64,000 bases of DNA from VXNE01 sp965248075 (GTDB lineage Bacteria > Pseudomonadota > Gammaproteobacteria > Pseudomonadales > Azotimanducaceae), in contig CBDFIL010000002.1 in assembly GCA_965248075.1 (NCBI GenBank), forward strand, positions 558,001-622,000, given 5' to 3'. The position numbers and the translations under genes were made by a program. Under the pieces are notes generated by a model, which was given only the letters and a program-made list of their open reading frames with translations, was not told the DNA's origin and searched no databases. Positions 17,466 to 26,551 of the stretch are shown here, in pieces; the stretch's first letter is position 1; every line of letters begins with the position of its first letter.

Positions 17466-17945
17466 ATGGCCAAAGTACACGTCACCACCAGCATCAACGG
17501 CGAGCAGCGCGAGGTGCTGTGCGAACCGCACCAGTCGCTGCTCGATGTCCTGCGCGACGACCTCGGCATGACCGGCACCAAGGAGGGCTGCGCGACCGGC
17601 GACTGCGGCGCGTGCTCGGTGCTGATCGACGGCCGGCTCGTATGCTCCTGCCTGGTGCTCGGCGTCGAGGCGGAAGGCGTCGACGTCACCACCATCGAGG
17701 GCATCGCGAACGGGTCGGAACTGCATGTGCTGCAGCGCAAGTTCCTCGAGCATGCGGCGCTGCAATGCGGTATTTGCACGCCGGGTTTCATCGTGGCCGC
17801 GAAGGCCCTGCTCGACAGCAATCCGGATCCGGACGAAACCACCATCCGGTACTGGCTGGCGGGCAACCTGTGCCGCTGCACGGGTTACGACAAGATCGTT
17901 CGGGCGGTGCAGGACGCCGCCGAGGAACTGGCCTACGAGGCCTGA
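17466..17945 (+). CDS. Molybdenum hydroxylase 2Fe-2S subunit (CoxS-like)
   Basis: 159-residue small subunit with two [2Fe-2S] clusters. The plant-ferredoxin-type cluster uses C42, C47, C50 and C62 (GCATGDCGACSVLIDG). The C-terminal cluster uses C101, C104, C136 and C138 (CGICTPGF, CRCTGY). It passes electrons from the Mo site to FAD. It lies 26 bp after the FAD subunit. Confidence 0.94.
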   Translation: MAKVHVTTSINGEQREVLCEPHQSLLDVLRDDLGMTGTKEGCATGDCGACSVLIDGRLVCSCLVLGVEAEGVDVTTIEGIANGSELHVLQRKFLEHAALQCGICTPGFIVAAKALLDSNPDPDETTIRYWLAGNLCRCTGYDKIVRAVQDAAEELAYEA

Positions 17946-17970
17946 AACGGAATTACGGGAGGAGATCGAA

Positions 17971-20232
17971 GTGGCAGAAGCGCACGATTACAAGGCGATC
18001 GGGACTCGGCCGGTACGTCCGGACGGCGTCGACAAGGTAACGGGACGGGCCAACTTCGGTGCGGACCTGAACCTGCCCAACATGCTGCACGGCAAGGTGC
18101 TGCGCAGCCCATGCGCGCATGCGCGCATCAAGAGCGTGGACGTCAGCCGCGCGCTCGAACTCGAGGGGGTCTACGCCGCGGTCTCGGGCGCTGACTTTCC
18201 GAGCGGCGGCGAGGGCGAGATTGGCGGCGAGGGGGGCGGAACGATTTCCGATCTCGCGCAGAACATCATCGCTCGCGACAAGGCGCTGTATCACGGCCAT
18301 CCGGTCGCGGCGGTGGCGGCGAAGACGCCCTATATCGCGGAGCTCGCCCTCGATCTGATCGAAGTCGACTACGAAATCCTGCAGCCCGTCCTCGATGTCG
18401 ACAGCGCCATGGCGGACGGTGCGATCCTGGTGAACGAGAATCTGTTCACGAACGGCGACCCGTCGAACGGGCCGAGCAACGTCGCGGGGATCGTGAAGTT
18501 CGAACGCGGCGACATCGAGCAGGCCTTCGCCGAAGCGGACGTGATCGTCGAGGGCGAGTACCGCACGCCGACCGCCCACCAGGGCTACATCGAGCCGCAC
18601 GCCTGTACGGCCACCTTCAACGAGGAGGGCAAGGCGACGATCTGGTGCTCCACGCAGGGTCACTTCGACGTGCGCTCCATGACGGCCGGCGTGCTCGCCA
18701 TGAGCGTGGGCGACCTCAAGGTGATCCCCTCGGAGATCGGTGGCGGCTTTGGCGGCAAGACCGTCATCTACCTGGAGCCGCTGGCGGTCAAGCTGTCGGA
18801 AATCTCCGGCCGCCCGGTGAAGATGGTCATGTCGCGCGAGGAGGTGTTCCGCGCCACGGGTCCGACGTCGGCGACGCACTCGCGGGTCAAGGTCGGCGCC
18901 AGGGCGGACGGGACGATGATCGCCGCGAGCGCCTGGATTGCCTACGAAGCCGGAGCGTTCCCGGGCGCGCCGGTAGGACCGGGCTGCATGTCGATCTTCG
19001 CGCCCTACGACTTGCCGAACTTCCGCGTCGAAGGCCACGACGTACTGGTCAACAAGCCCAAGGTCGCCGCATACCGCGCGCCGGGAGCACCCCAGGCCCT
19101 GTACGCGATGGAGTCCGCGGTCGATGAACTGGCCCGCAAGCTCGGTATGGACCCCATCGAGCTGCGCCTCATGAACTGCGCGGAGGAAGGCACCCAGGCG
19201 CCTTATGGACCGACGTTCCCGCCCATCGGTATCAGGAAGTGCCTGGAGGCGGCCAAGGTACACCCGAACTACACGGCACCGAAGGACGAAGGGATCGGCA
19301 GGGGTATTGCCGCCGGCTTCTGGTTCAATATCGGCATGCAGTCGAGTGCCGAAGTGCGCCTGTCCGAAGACGGCTCGGTCACGGTCGTCGAGGGCAACCC
19401 GGACATCGGCGGCACGCGCGCATCGATGTGTCTGATGGCCGCGGAGACCCTCGGCGTGCCCTACGACTCAGTCCGCGCCCATGTGGGCGACACCGAGTCG
19501 ACCGGCTTCTGCAACGTCACCGGCGGCAGCCGCACGACGTTCGCAACCGGCATGGCGGTGGTGCAGGCCTGCGAGGACATCATCACGCAGTGCAAGCAAC
19601 GCGCCGCGGCCACCTGGGACATCGACGCGGACCAGGTGGACTGGACCGACGGCGAAGCCGTACCCCAGCCTGGCGTCAACGTGGACGTGAAGTCGCTGTC
19701 GCTGGCGGACATCGCGGGCAACGCCGCGCGCACGGGCGGACCGATCCTGGGTCGTGCGAGCCTCAACGCGCAGGGCGCCGGCGCCGCCTTCTCCGTGAAC
19801 TTTTCGGACGTGTCGGTGGACCGCGAGACCGGCAAGGTGGATGTCTTGAGCTTCACGGCCATCCAGGATGCCGGGACGGCGATCCACCCCGCGTACGTCG
19901 AGGGCCAGCTGCAGGGCGGGGCCGTGCAGGGCCTCGGCTGGGCGCTCAACGAGGAGTACGTCTACGACGCCGACGGCGCCATGGAAAACGCGGGCTTCCT
20001 CGACTATCGGGTGCCGGTGACATCGGACATGCCGATGATCGACACGCAGATCGTCGAGGTACCGAACCCGTCGCACCCGTACGGCGTGCGGGGTGTGGGC
20101 GAGACGCCGATCGTGGCGCCGCTCGCGGCGGCTGCGAACGCCGTACGCGACGCGCTCGGTTTCCGTATCCCCGACCTGCCGCTCTCGCCGCCGAACGTCC
20201 TGGCGGCGATCGACGCCCAGGACAGCGCATAA
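17971..20232 (+). CDS. Molybdenum hydroxylase catalytic subunit (CoxL/XdhC-like)
   Basis: 753-residue Mo-cytidine-dinucleotide-type large subunit. The N-terminal a/b hammerhead domain (about 20-130) is followed by the molybdopterin-binding domain. GGGFGGK is present, and the active-site loop reads AYRAPGAPQA. The catalytic base is E711 in GVRGVGETPI. True form I CO dehydrogenases have AYRCSFR at the active-site loop, which is absent, so this is not an assured CO dehydrogenase. A hydroxylase for a (hetero)aromatic or acyl-CoA compound is equally possible. GTG start with GGAGG upstream, 25 bp after the 2Fe-2S gene. Confidence 0.9.
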   Translation: MAEAHDYKAIGTRPVRPDGVDKVTGRANFGADLNLPNMLHGKVLRSPCAHARIKSVDVSRALELEGVYAAVSGADFPSGGEGEIGGEGGGTISDLAQNIIARDKALYHGHPVAAVAAKTPYIAELALDLIEVDYEILQPVLDVDSAMADGAILVNENLFTNGDPSNGPSNVAGIVKFERGDIEQAFAEADVIVEGEYRTPTAHQGYIEPHACTATFNEEGKATIWCSTQGHFDVRSMTAGVLAMSVGDLKVIPSEIGGGFGGKTVIYLEPLAVKLSEISGRPVKMVMSREEVFRATGPTSATHSRVKVGARADGTMIAASAWIAYEAGAFPGAPVGPGCMSIFAPYDLPNFRVEGHDVLVNKPKVAAYRAPGAPQALYAMESAVDELARKLGMDPIELRLMNCAEEGTQAPYGPTFPPIGIRKCLEAAKVHPNYTAPKDEGIGRGIAAGFWFNIGMQSSAEVRLSEDGSVTVVEGNPDIGGTRASMCLMAAETLGVPYDSVRAHVGDTESTGFCNVTGGSRTTFATGMAVVQACEDIITQCKQRAAATWDIDADQVDWTDGEAVPQPGVNVDVKSLSLADIAGNAARTGGPILGRASLNAQGAGAAFSVNFSDVSVDRETGKVDVLSFTAIQDAGTAIHPAYVEGQLQGGAVQGLGWALNEEYVYDADGAMENAGFLDYRVPVTSDMPMIDTQIVEVPNPSHPYGVRGVGETPIVAPLAAAANAVRDALGFRIPDLPLSPPNVLAAIDAQDSA

Positions 20233-20287
20233 CCTCCCTGCGGGGCGCGTGAGCCGTTGGCTCCCGCGCCCTGAGGCGAGGGCGCCC

Positions 20288-20530
20288 ATGGCGAAAGTCG
20301 TTTTTCCGGATCACCTGCTCGCGCACACCGGGGGCACGAAGGAGGTGGCGGTGGAAGCCAGGAACTTCCGCGGCATCGTGCGCGAAGTCGACAGGAAGTG
20401 GCCGGGGATCGAGGCGGTTCTGCTGAAGACGGCAGTCGCCATCGACGGCCAGATATACCAGGACGCCTGGCTCGAGCCGGTACGGCCGGACAGCGAGGTT
20501 TTCTTCATGCAGCGCATCGAAGGCGGCTGA
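20288..20530 (+). CDS. MoaD/ThiS-like small sulfur-carrier-type protein
   Basis: 80-residue beta-grasp candidate ending in the diglycine (RIEGG) that MoaD and ThiS need for adenylation and thiocarboxylation. The pre-terminal VRPDSEVFFMQR is the usual 'xDGDEVxFxPxx' turn. It lies 55 bp after the molybdenum hydroxylase large subunit and is probably in the same operon. A dedicated carrier for molybdopterin synthesis, or a sulfur donor for the terminal Mo=S ligand, are both possible. No partner MoaE- or E1-like gene is in the window. Confidence 0.65.
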   Translation: MAKVVFPDHLLAHTGGTKEVAVEARNFRGIVREVDRKWPGIEAVLLKTAVAIDGQIYQDAWLEPVRPDSEVFFMQRIEGG

Positions 20531-20587
20531 TCGCGCCCGCAGGTTCCCGACGTCCCGGTCCACGGGGGCGCCCTCGATGTCTTTGAT

Positions 20588-21517
20588 GTGACCGAGCGCC
20601 AAGTGCCGAAACTCGTCAATCTCGGCTCCCTCTGCGTCGACAACGTCTACGGCGTCCCGAACATCAGCTCGGCCGGCGAGACGGTAGCGAGCCGCAACCA
20701 TGCGGTCTTTCCGGGGGGCAAGGGGCTCAATCAGTCCCTTGCCGCGGCGCGTGCCGGCGCGTCCGTCGTGCACGTCGGCTGCATCGGCGCAGACGGCCGC
20801 TGGCTACGGGACGCACTGGAGCAAGCCGGCGTCGACGTGGGCCTGGTGCGCGAGGTCGACGCACCCTCGGGCCATGCCGTCATCCAGGTCAATCCGGCGG
20901 GCGAGAACGCCATCGTCATCGCGGGTGGCGCCAACCGTGTGCTGACGGACGCCGGCCGCGCCGCGGCCTTCGCCCGCTGCGGTCCGAACGACTGGCTGCT
21001 CCTGCAGAACGAGATCAACGACCTCGAAGCCACGCTCGCGGGCGCCGCCGCCGCCGGGTGCCGCGTGGCCTTCAACGTCGCGCCGGTCGATGGCCGGGAA
21101 CGGGGCTACGACCTCTCCGGGGTGCATCTCCTCATCCTGAACGAAGTCGAGGCCGCGGCACTTGCCGGGGTGGCGGAACCGGAGGCCGCCCTGGACGTGC
21201 TCTGTGCCCGCTATCCGTCGTGCGACGTCGTGGTGACGCTGGGACAAGACGGCCTGCGATGCGGGCACGGCGGCAACCGGACGAGGCTGGACGCGTTCCC
21301 GGCGGAAGCGGTGGACGAGACGGCGGCGGGAGACGCCTTCGTCGGCTACCTCATGGCGGCGCTGCTCGAGGGACGACCGATGCGGGATGCGGCCGTGCTG
21401 GGATCCGCCGCGGGCGCCCTGGCGGTGACCCGGGCGGGAGCGGCGAGTTCGATTCCGCAGAGGGACGCCGTGTTCGCGCTGGCGGGTTCCGGCGACCGAA
21501 ATTCGTCTTCGGCCTGA
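20588..21517 (+). CDS. PfkB/ribokinase-family sugar or nucleoside kinase
   Basis: 309 aa. PfkB signature 1 is seen as FPGGKGLNQS (41-50), and signature 2 as DETAAGDAFVGY with catalytic D249. It resembles ribokinase in length and N-terminal layout (NLGSLCVDNVY). The substrate cannot be assigned. GTG start, 57 bp after the MoaD-like gene and in the same direction, so possibly the end of that operon. Confidence 0.85.
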   Translation: MTERQVPKLVNLGSLCVDNVYGVPNISSAGETVASRNHAVFPGGKGLNQSLAAARAGASVVHVGCIGADGRWLRDALEQAGVDVGLVREVDAPSGHAVIQVNPAGENAIVIAGGANRVLTDAGRAAAFARCGPNDWLLLQNEINDLEATLAGAAAAGCRVAFNVAPVDGRERGYDLSGVHLLILNEVEAAALAGVAEPEAALDVLCARYPSCDVVVTLGQDGLRCGHGGNRTRLDAFPAEAVDETAAGDAFVGYLMAALLEGRPMRDAAVLGSAAGALAVTRAGAASSIPQRDAVFALAGSGDRNSSSA

Positions 21518-21626
21518 TCCCTCGAAAACGGGAGCATACAAGGGATCACCTGATCTCTCATTTGGAACAATCCTATGGTAAGTTGAATAGTGCATTTGTA
21601 AGGAATATCGAACGCGGAGCGCCACG

Positions 21627-21866
21627 ATGATCGAATCGGTCCTCACCTCAAAGAACCAGACCACCTTGCCGAAAGCGGTTCGAGAGGCGCTGGGCGTCGG
21701 TGCCGGTGACCGGGTCCGCTACATCGTCTCCCGCGGCGAAGTGCGGATCCTCCCTGTGCTCCCGGTGCGTCGACTGTTCGGAGTGCTGAAGCACGAGGGG
21801 CCACCGGTAGCGCTGGAAGAAATGGAGCGGGCGATTGCGGATGGTGCGCGTTCGCGCCAGCCGTGA
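21627..21866 (+). CDS. AbrB/MazE-type antitoxin (VapB-like)
   Basis: 79 aa. The SpoVT-AbrB swapped-hairpin DNA-binding domain is at 1-45, with SKNQTTLPKAVREALGVGAGDRVRY. The C-terminal tail should bind the toxin. It overlaps the PIN-domain gene by 4 bp, the usual antitoxin-first order. The upstream 21550-21605 is notably AT-richer than its surroundings and probably contains the autoregulated promoter. Confidence 0.88.
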   Translation: MIESVLTSKNQTTLPKAVREALGVGAGDRVRYIVSRGEVRILPVLPVRRLFGVLKHEGPPVALEEMERAIADGARSRQP

Positions 21867-22261
21867 TCACTCTCGATACGAACGTTCTTGTCCGGTATCT
21901 CGTGTCGGATCACGAGAGCCAGGCCGAGGCGGCGCGCGTGCTGCTCGATACATTGACCGTGGACCGTCCGGCATTCGTGTGCCGTGAAGTGATGGTGGAA
22001 CTCGTATGGGTACTCGAACGGGCGTACGGGCGGTCGGCCGGCGACATCGCGAGGGCGGTGCTGGAGTTGTTGGCGACGGAGGCGTTGGTTGTTGAGGCCG
22101 CCGCCGATGTCGCCTACGCGGCCCTGGGTTACCGGGCGAGGGAAGCGGACTTCGCGGATCTGATGATCCTGGCGGCCGCGAGGCGACACCGGGCGTTGCC
22201 CGTCTATACGTTCGACCGCGGGGCGTCACGGGCCGACGGGGTCGTGTTGCTGACGAGTTGA
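21863..22261 (+). CDS. PIN-domain ribonuclease toxin (VapC-like)
   Basis: 132 aa. The acidic Mg-binding set of PIN nucleases is visible: D5 (LDTNVLVRYL), the Glu in VMVELVWVLE, Asp residues in ADFADLMI, and Asp in TFDRGA. Probable tRNA or mRNA endonuclease neutralised by the upstream AbrB-type protein. The GTG start overlaps the antitoxin stop (GTGA). Confidence 0.88.
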   Translation: MITLDTNVLVRYLVSDHESQAEAARVLLDTLTVDRPAFVCREVMVELVWVLERAYGRSAGDIARAVLELLATEALVVEAAADVAYAALGYRAREADFADLMILAAARRHRALPVYTFDRGASRADGVVLLTS

Positions 22262-22310
22262 CGTGCCGTGCCGGGGACGACGCGGTTGCCCACGGGAAGA
22301 CCGCTCTCCG

Positions 22311-22955
22311 TCAATCGAACGCCAGACCAGTCGCGGCCGCCAACTCCGCGATCGCCTGGTCCACGTCCAGCACCTTGATCGTGTGCATCCCCATCGCTCG
22401 CGCCGGCTTCAGGTTGATGCCGAGATCGTCCAGGAACACGCACCGCGCCGGGTCGACGGAGAGCCGTTCGCAGGCGAGGCGGTAGATCGCCGGGTCCGGC
22501 TTGCGGATGCCTTCGACGCTCGACTCCACCACCACGTCGAAGAGCTCCATGGCGGAGTCCATCGCGGCCGCGCGCTCGGGGTCGCGCGGGGCGGGCCGCG
22601 CGGCGTCCGACTTCATGTTGTTGGTGATGGCGCCGACCTTGAAGTGCTCCTTGCAGCGCGCGAGGGCCGCGATCATGCGCGGGCGCGTCTCGCCGCTCAG
22701 CAGTTCGAGGACCCGCCGGCCCGAGACCGGATGGCCGAGGGCGGTGCTCTCGTTACGGAACAGGGCGTCGAACTCGTCGACCGAGACCCGGCTCGCCTCG
22801 AACTGCGCCCACGCATTCGTCCTGGGGTCGGTCGAGTTGACCGTGCGAATGAAGTCTCGCGGCAGCCCGTGTGCGTCCTCGAACCGGTTGAAGGCCTCGA
22901 ACGGACTGGTCGTCAGGACGCCGCCGATATCCCACAGCGTCGCGTCGATGGTCAT
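22311..22955 (-). CDS. HAD-superfamily (IA) hydrolase
   Basis: 214 aa. HAD motif I is WDIGGVL with the nucleophile Asp near residue 9. Motif II is AITNN, motif III the Lys in GIRKPDP, and motif IV FLDDLGINLKPAR. The DxG form of motif I is shared with YihX- and epoxide hydrolase N-domain-like enzymes. Last gene of a leftward trio with the hydrolase (3-bp gap) and the LLM oxidoreductase. Substrate unknown. Confidence 0.87.
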   Translation of the reverse strand: MTIDATLWDIGGVLTTSPFEAFNRFEDAHGLPRDFIRTVNSTDPRTNAWAQFEASRVSVDEFDALFRNESTALGHPVSGRRVLELLSGETRPRMIAALARCKEHFKVGAITNNMKSDAARPAPRDPERAAAMDSAMELFDVVVESSVEGIRKPDPAIYRLACERLSVDPARCVFLDDLGINLKPARAMGMHTIKVLDVDQAIAELAAATGLAFD

Positions 22956-22958
22956 GCG

Positions 22959-23762
22959 CTACAACTCCTGGTCGGCCAGAAAGGCGTGAATCTGGCGGGC
23001 GAGCGCCTCGGGCTGGTCGAGTTCGGCCAGGTGTCCGGCGGCGTCGATGACGGTCTCGCGCACGGGTCCCGCGATCCCGGCGGCGAAGCGCTGCTGGTAC
23101 GAAGCGGGGATGACCCGGTCCTCGGCGCCGCGCGCGAGGAGCGTCGGCTGCGTGATGCGGTGCAGGCGCCGCGCGAGGCCCGTCTCGCCGAACGGGAACA
23201 GGAAGCGGGCCGCGGCCTCCATGCTGCGCGTCTGCGCGATCTGCCACTCGACCGGGTCCGCATCGTCCGGCTTCTCCCAGGCGGCCTTCCAGCGCTCGGG
23301 GTCCGCACAGACCAGGCCGGCCAGCACATCGGGACTCGGGATCTGGGCCCAGATGTCGGTATTCGGTTCAGCCTCGTCGAACAGGCCGAACGGGGCGATC
23401 AGCACCAGGCGCCGGATAGCGGGGCCCGAGATGGCCGCGGTCTCCGCGGCCAGCGCTCCGCCGACAGAACTGCCGATGAGGTCCATGCTTGGCAGGTCCA
23501 GCGCCTCGAATATCTCGATGGCCTCGACGATCCAGTCGTACACGCTGTCGAGATGTCGGAACTCTTCGGCGCCGGGGAATCCCGGCAACGACGGCACGAT
23601 CACGCGGCGGGCTTCGCTCAGGTGCTCGAGGAACGGCAGCCAGCGCGGCACGCCGCCGATGCCGCCGAGGAACACGACGGGCGGCGCACCGGCCGGACTT
23701 GAGCCGTGCTCGAGGACCCGCATCGACCGCCCGTGCAGGGCGATCGTGGACTCCGCGGCCAC
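22959..23762 (-). CDS. Alpha/beta-fold hydrolase
   Basis: 267 aa. The nucleophile elbow is GSSVGG (Ser), the acid is in ARGAEDRVIP, and the His is in DAAGHLAE. The oxyanion region is VVFLGGIGGVPRW. The GTG start at 23762 is chosen because it sits 1 bp after the LLM gene's stop and starts the conserved domain. A longer frame upstream overlaps the LLM gene antisense-free but lacks homology. Role unknown; the context suggests degradation of a small organic compound. Confidence 0.85.
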   Translation of the reverse strand: MAAESTIALHGRSMRVLEHGSSPAGAPPVVFLGGIGGVPRWLPFLEHLSEARRVIVPSLPGFPGAEEFRHLDSVYDWIVEAIEIFEALDLPSMDLIGSSVGGALAAETAAISGPAIRRLVLIAPFGLFDEAEPNTDIWAQIPSPDVLAGLVCADPERWKAAWEKPDDADPVEWQIAQTRSMEAAARFLFPFGETGLARRLHRITQPTLLARGAEDRVIPASYQQRFAAGIAGPVRETVIDAAGHLAELDQPEALARQIHAFLADQEL

Positions 23763-23763
23763 C

Positions 23764-25017
23764 TCAAGCGACCTTTGCCGGCGTATACCGTTGCTCCGAC
23801 GCGATCGGGCGCGGCCACCACGGGTCTTCCCAGCGGTCGTCGAATAGATCCCGAATCTGGGGCAGCACCCGTTCCGCATACAGCCGCGTGTTGTACTTCG
23901 CGAGTTCCGTCGACATGTTGCCGAACTGGCAGAGCAGCATGAGGTGGCCGACGTTCATCTCCGTGCAGACCTCGTGCAGCCGCTCGGCCACCTGGTCGGG
24001 GTCGCCGGCCACCACGTAGCCGAGGTCCACGATGTCCTCCCACTGGGTGGCGGTGGGGGGCCGCCCGCCGATGCTGCGGCTCCCGGCGGCGGCCTGCGCC
24101 ACCTGGGACTGAACGCGGGCGCGCTGGGAGGCTTCGCTGGAGTAGCCCGGCGGCGACGCCCACCTGGGGTTCACGTGCAGGCAGCGTCCGTAGAAGTACT
24201 CGGCAGGCTCCCGGTAGAGTTCGTTGGCTTCCTTCTCGGTCTCGGCGACGCCCACGAACTGCAGGAACCCGGCCCGATGGGGGTTGCGGTCCTTGCCGAG
24301 CTTGTCCATCTCGTTCCAGAACCCCTGCACGGTGGCCATGCCGGCCTTGTAGCCGAAGTAGGAGAGGTAGCAGTAGACGTAGTCCATCTCCGCGCACCAC
24401 TGCCAGGTCTCGACCGAGCCGCCGCCGGGAATCCACACCGGGGGATGCGGCTGCTGCACCGGGCGCGGCCACACGTTGACGTAGCGGAGCTTGTTGAAGC
24501 GCCCGTGGAAGGAAAAGGTCTCGGGCTCACGCCATGCCTTCATGACGATGTCGTGCGCTTCCAGGTAGCGCTCCCGGAGCTTCGACGGGTTCTGTCCGTA
24601 CGCGAACACGGTGTCCATCGGCGTGCCGACGGGGAATCCTGCGATCAGCCTGCCGCCCGACATGCAGTCGAGCATGGCGAACTCCTCGGCCACGCGCGTC
24701 GGCGGGTTGTACAACGCGAGCGAATTGCCCATCACGCAGATCGCCGGTGCGTGCGTGCGTCGCGTCAGCGTGGCGGCTATCAGGTTGGGGGAGGGCATCA
24801 GCCCGTATCCGTTCTGGTGATGTTCGTTGCAGCAGATGCCGTCGAAACCGACCTCGCCGGCGTACTCGAGCTCGTCGAGGTACTCGTTGTAGTGCTCGTG
24901 CACGCGCGCGGGGTCGAGGAGCCGTGCGTCGATGTCCACCCAGACGGAGGGATGCGTCTCGCGGAAGTCCTCGGGGAGGTCCTTGTACGGCATGAGGTGG
25001 AACCACAGGTTCTTCAT
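23764..25017 (-). CDS. LLM-class flavin-dependent oxidoreductase
   Basis: 417-residue bacterial luciferase-like (TIM-barrel) monooxygenase. It shows the N-terminal MKNLWFHLMPYKDLP, GFDGICCNEHHQNGYGLMPSPNLIAA, MLDCMSGGRLIAGFPVGTP and a C-terminal AGDPDQVAERLHEV segment typical of the family. It oxidises an organic substrate using reduced FMN or F420. The ATG at 25017 is preferred; an upstream frame extends to 25239 with no conservation. First gene of the leftward trio. Confidence 0.9.
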   Translation of the reverse strand: MKNLWFHLMPYKDLPEDFRETHPSVWVDIDARLLDPARVHEHYNEYLDELEYAGEVGFDGICCNEHHQNGYGLMPSPNLIAATLTRRTHAPAICVMGNSLALYNPPTRVAEEFAMLDCMSGGRLIAGFPVGTPMDTVFAYGQNPSKLRERYLEAHDIVMKAWREPETFSFHGRFNKLRYVNVWPRPVQQPHPPVWIPGGGSVETWQWCAEMDYVYCYLSYFGYKAGMATVQGFWNEMDKLGKDRNPHRAGFLQFVGVAETEKEANELYREPAEYFYGRCLHVNPRWASPPGYSSEASQRARVQSQVAQAAAGSRSIGGRPPTATQWEDIVDLGYVVAGDPDQVAERLHEVCTEMNVGHLMLLCQFGNMSTELAKYNTRLYAERVLPQIRDLFDDRWEDPWWPRPIASEQRYTPAKVA

Positions 25018-25231
25018 CGGCTGCTCCCGTCGTGGATGCACGCAGTGTAGTCGATTGAAATTGGCGCCCCAAACCCGGTCCGGCGCGTATCTCAAGTCAC
25101 GCGCAACATCCGCCTCCGGCTCGAGCCACGCCCCCCGCGCATGGAACAACGGCCTCCGTTCGCATACGCTCGCAAGGTCGGTCGCTCCACGCGCGGGTGA
25201 CCAGGGAGCGGACAGGAGAGGGAGCGCATCC

Positions 25232-26017
25232 ATGGACATGCAGGACGGAGTGGCGATCGTTACCGGTTCGTCGTCGGGGGTGGGCTCGGCGTGCGCCCGC
25301 CAGCTCGCCGAGCGGGGCTGTCACGTGGTCATCAACTACGCGCACAATGCCGACGGCGCCGAGCAGACGCGCGCAGCGTGCGCGGCGTTCGGGGTCGAGA
25401 CCGTCGTGGTCCAGGCCGATGTGGCGGACGATGCGCAGTGCCGTGCGCTCGCGCAGGCCGCCCTCGACAGGTGGGGGCGGATCGATGCGCTGGTGAACAA
25501 CGCCGGTACGACCAAGTTCAACGCACACGAGAACCTCGACGGCCTCTCGCACCAGGACTTCCTCGACATCTACTCCGTCAATGCCGTGGGCCCTTACCAG
25601 ATGGCCCGCGCGGTGGCGCCGGCCATGCGACGGGGCGGCCGCGGCAGCATCGTCAACGTGGCCTCCATCGCCGGCGTGACGGGCGTGGGCAGTTCCATCG
25701 CCTACGCCGCCTCGAAGGGCGCGCTGATTACGCTGACGCTGTCGCTCGCTCGGGTGCTCGGCCCGGAGATCCGCGTCAACGCCGTGTGTCCCGGCTTCAT
25801 CCAGGGCGAGTGGCTGGAGCGCGGCATGGGTTCCGAGCGCTACGCCGCGACCAAGGCTGCCCTCGAGCAGGCGACGCCCCTGCGACTCACGACCACCCCG
25901 GACACGGTCGCGGAGGGCATCATGTACTTCGTGTGCGGGGCCGACGTGATCACCGGCGAGACGCTGATGCTCGATGGCGGCATGCACCTCGGCCAGGCGC
26001 CGCTGGCGCGCCGGTAG
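25232..26017 (+). CDS. Short-chain dehydrogenase/reductase
   Basis: 261 aa. NAD(P)-binding GSSSGVG near 11-17, NNAG, and catalytic Ser-Tyr-Lys with YAASKGAL. The C-terminal ITGETLMLDGGMHLG is the FabG-like ending. ATG 25232 follows GAGAGGGA. It is divergent from the LLM trio and may share its promoter region. The last codons lie inside a dispersed repeat fragment (26014-26031). Confidence 0.9.
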   Translation: MDMQDGVAIVTGSSSGVGSACARQLAERGCHVVINYAHNADGAEQTRAACAAFGVETVVVQADVADDAQCRALAQAALDRWGRIDALVNNAGTTKFNAHENLDGLSHQDFLDIYSVNAVGPYQMARAVAPAMRRGGRGSIVNVASIAGVTGVGSSIAYAASKGALITLTLSLARVLGPEIRVNAVCPGFIQGEWLERGMGSERYAATKAALEQATPLRLTTTPDTVAEGIMYFVCGADVITGETLMLDGGMHLGQAPLARR

Positions 26018-26031
26018 GGGCGACGCTTGTC
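26014..26031. repeat. Left half of REP-like repeat split by the intron
   Basis: GTAGGGGCGACGCTTGTC is the exact reverse complement of 53352-53369 in the 53 kb repeat array. In that array the next bases on the same strand are GTCGCCCGTGTCGA, which are found here only after the 6.5-kb composite insertion (from 32502). This gives an empty-site reference for the insertion. Confidence 0.8.
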
Positions 26032-26475
26032 TTGCGCCAGGCGAAGCTTGGTGAAGGGGGAAGGCATGTTGTGACATGACGGAAACCTTCTTTGCGACCC
26101 CGCAGGTGCGAGTCCTGTCCGGCCAAGGTTGGCCAGCCAGCCGGAACCGAGTGTTGCGTGGGCAGTGGTGACGCTGTCTGCGAAGCGTACACAGGCAGCC
26201 TTGCAGGCCGCGTGATTGAGCCACGAAATTCGTATACATCGCGGAAGCCGACGCTGTGACGAGAGCGGAAGGCATCATCGCGGCGCCGAGATGGCCTGGC
26301 GCTGGCGGTTCCGCCGGGGTCCGAGAGCGGGGCATGCAGGCACGGGTCGCCCAGGAACCTGGGAGGTCTCGACGTCTCCACCGGAGCGCGCGGCGCGGAC
26401 GGCCGCGATAGAAGTCAGTCCAGGCCCGCGGGTACGGCCCATGCTGCGGGAGCGAACAGGGCAACCGAGTGGTAC
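26032..26475 (+). ncRNA. Group II intron 5' segment (domain I region), degenerate
   Basis: No coding capacity is recognised. The sequence has the layout I know from bacterial group II introns upstream of their maturase gene. It has GTGAAGG-type pairing near the start, GGTGCGAGTCCTGTCC, then the run GTATACATCGCGGAAGCC and GGCATCATCGCGGCGCCGAG. The assignment rests on this resemblance and, more strongly, on the domain V rebuilt from 28981-28992 plus 32440-32460. The last 8 bases (AGTGGTAC) are the IS66 target duplication. Confidence 0.65.
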
Positions 26476-26551
26476 GTAAGCGGTCCGCCGACCCCACCTT
26501 TCCCTGGATGTCGCGTTTGAAGTTGGATACCCGTCTGGTCGACCGGAGGGT

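Noticed and set aside
17971..20232. Form I carbon monoxide dehydrogenase
   Set aside because: The diagnostic AYRCSFR loop is absent (AYRAPGAPQ instead).
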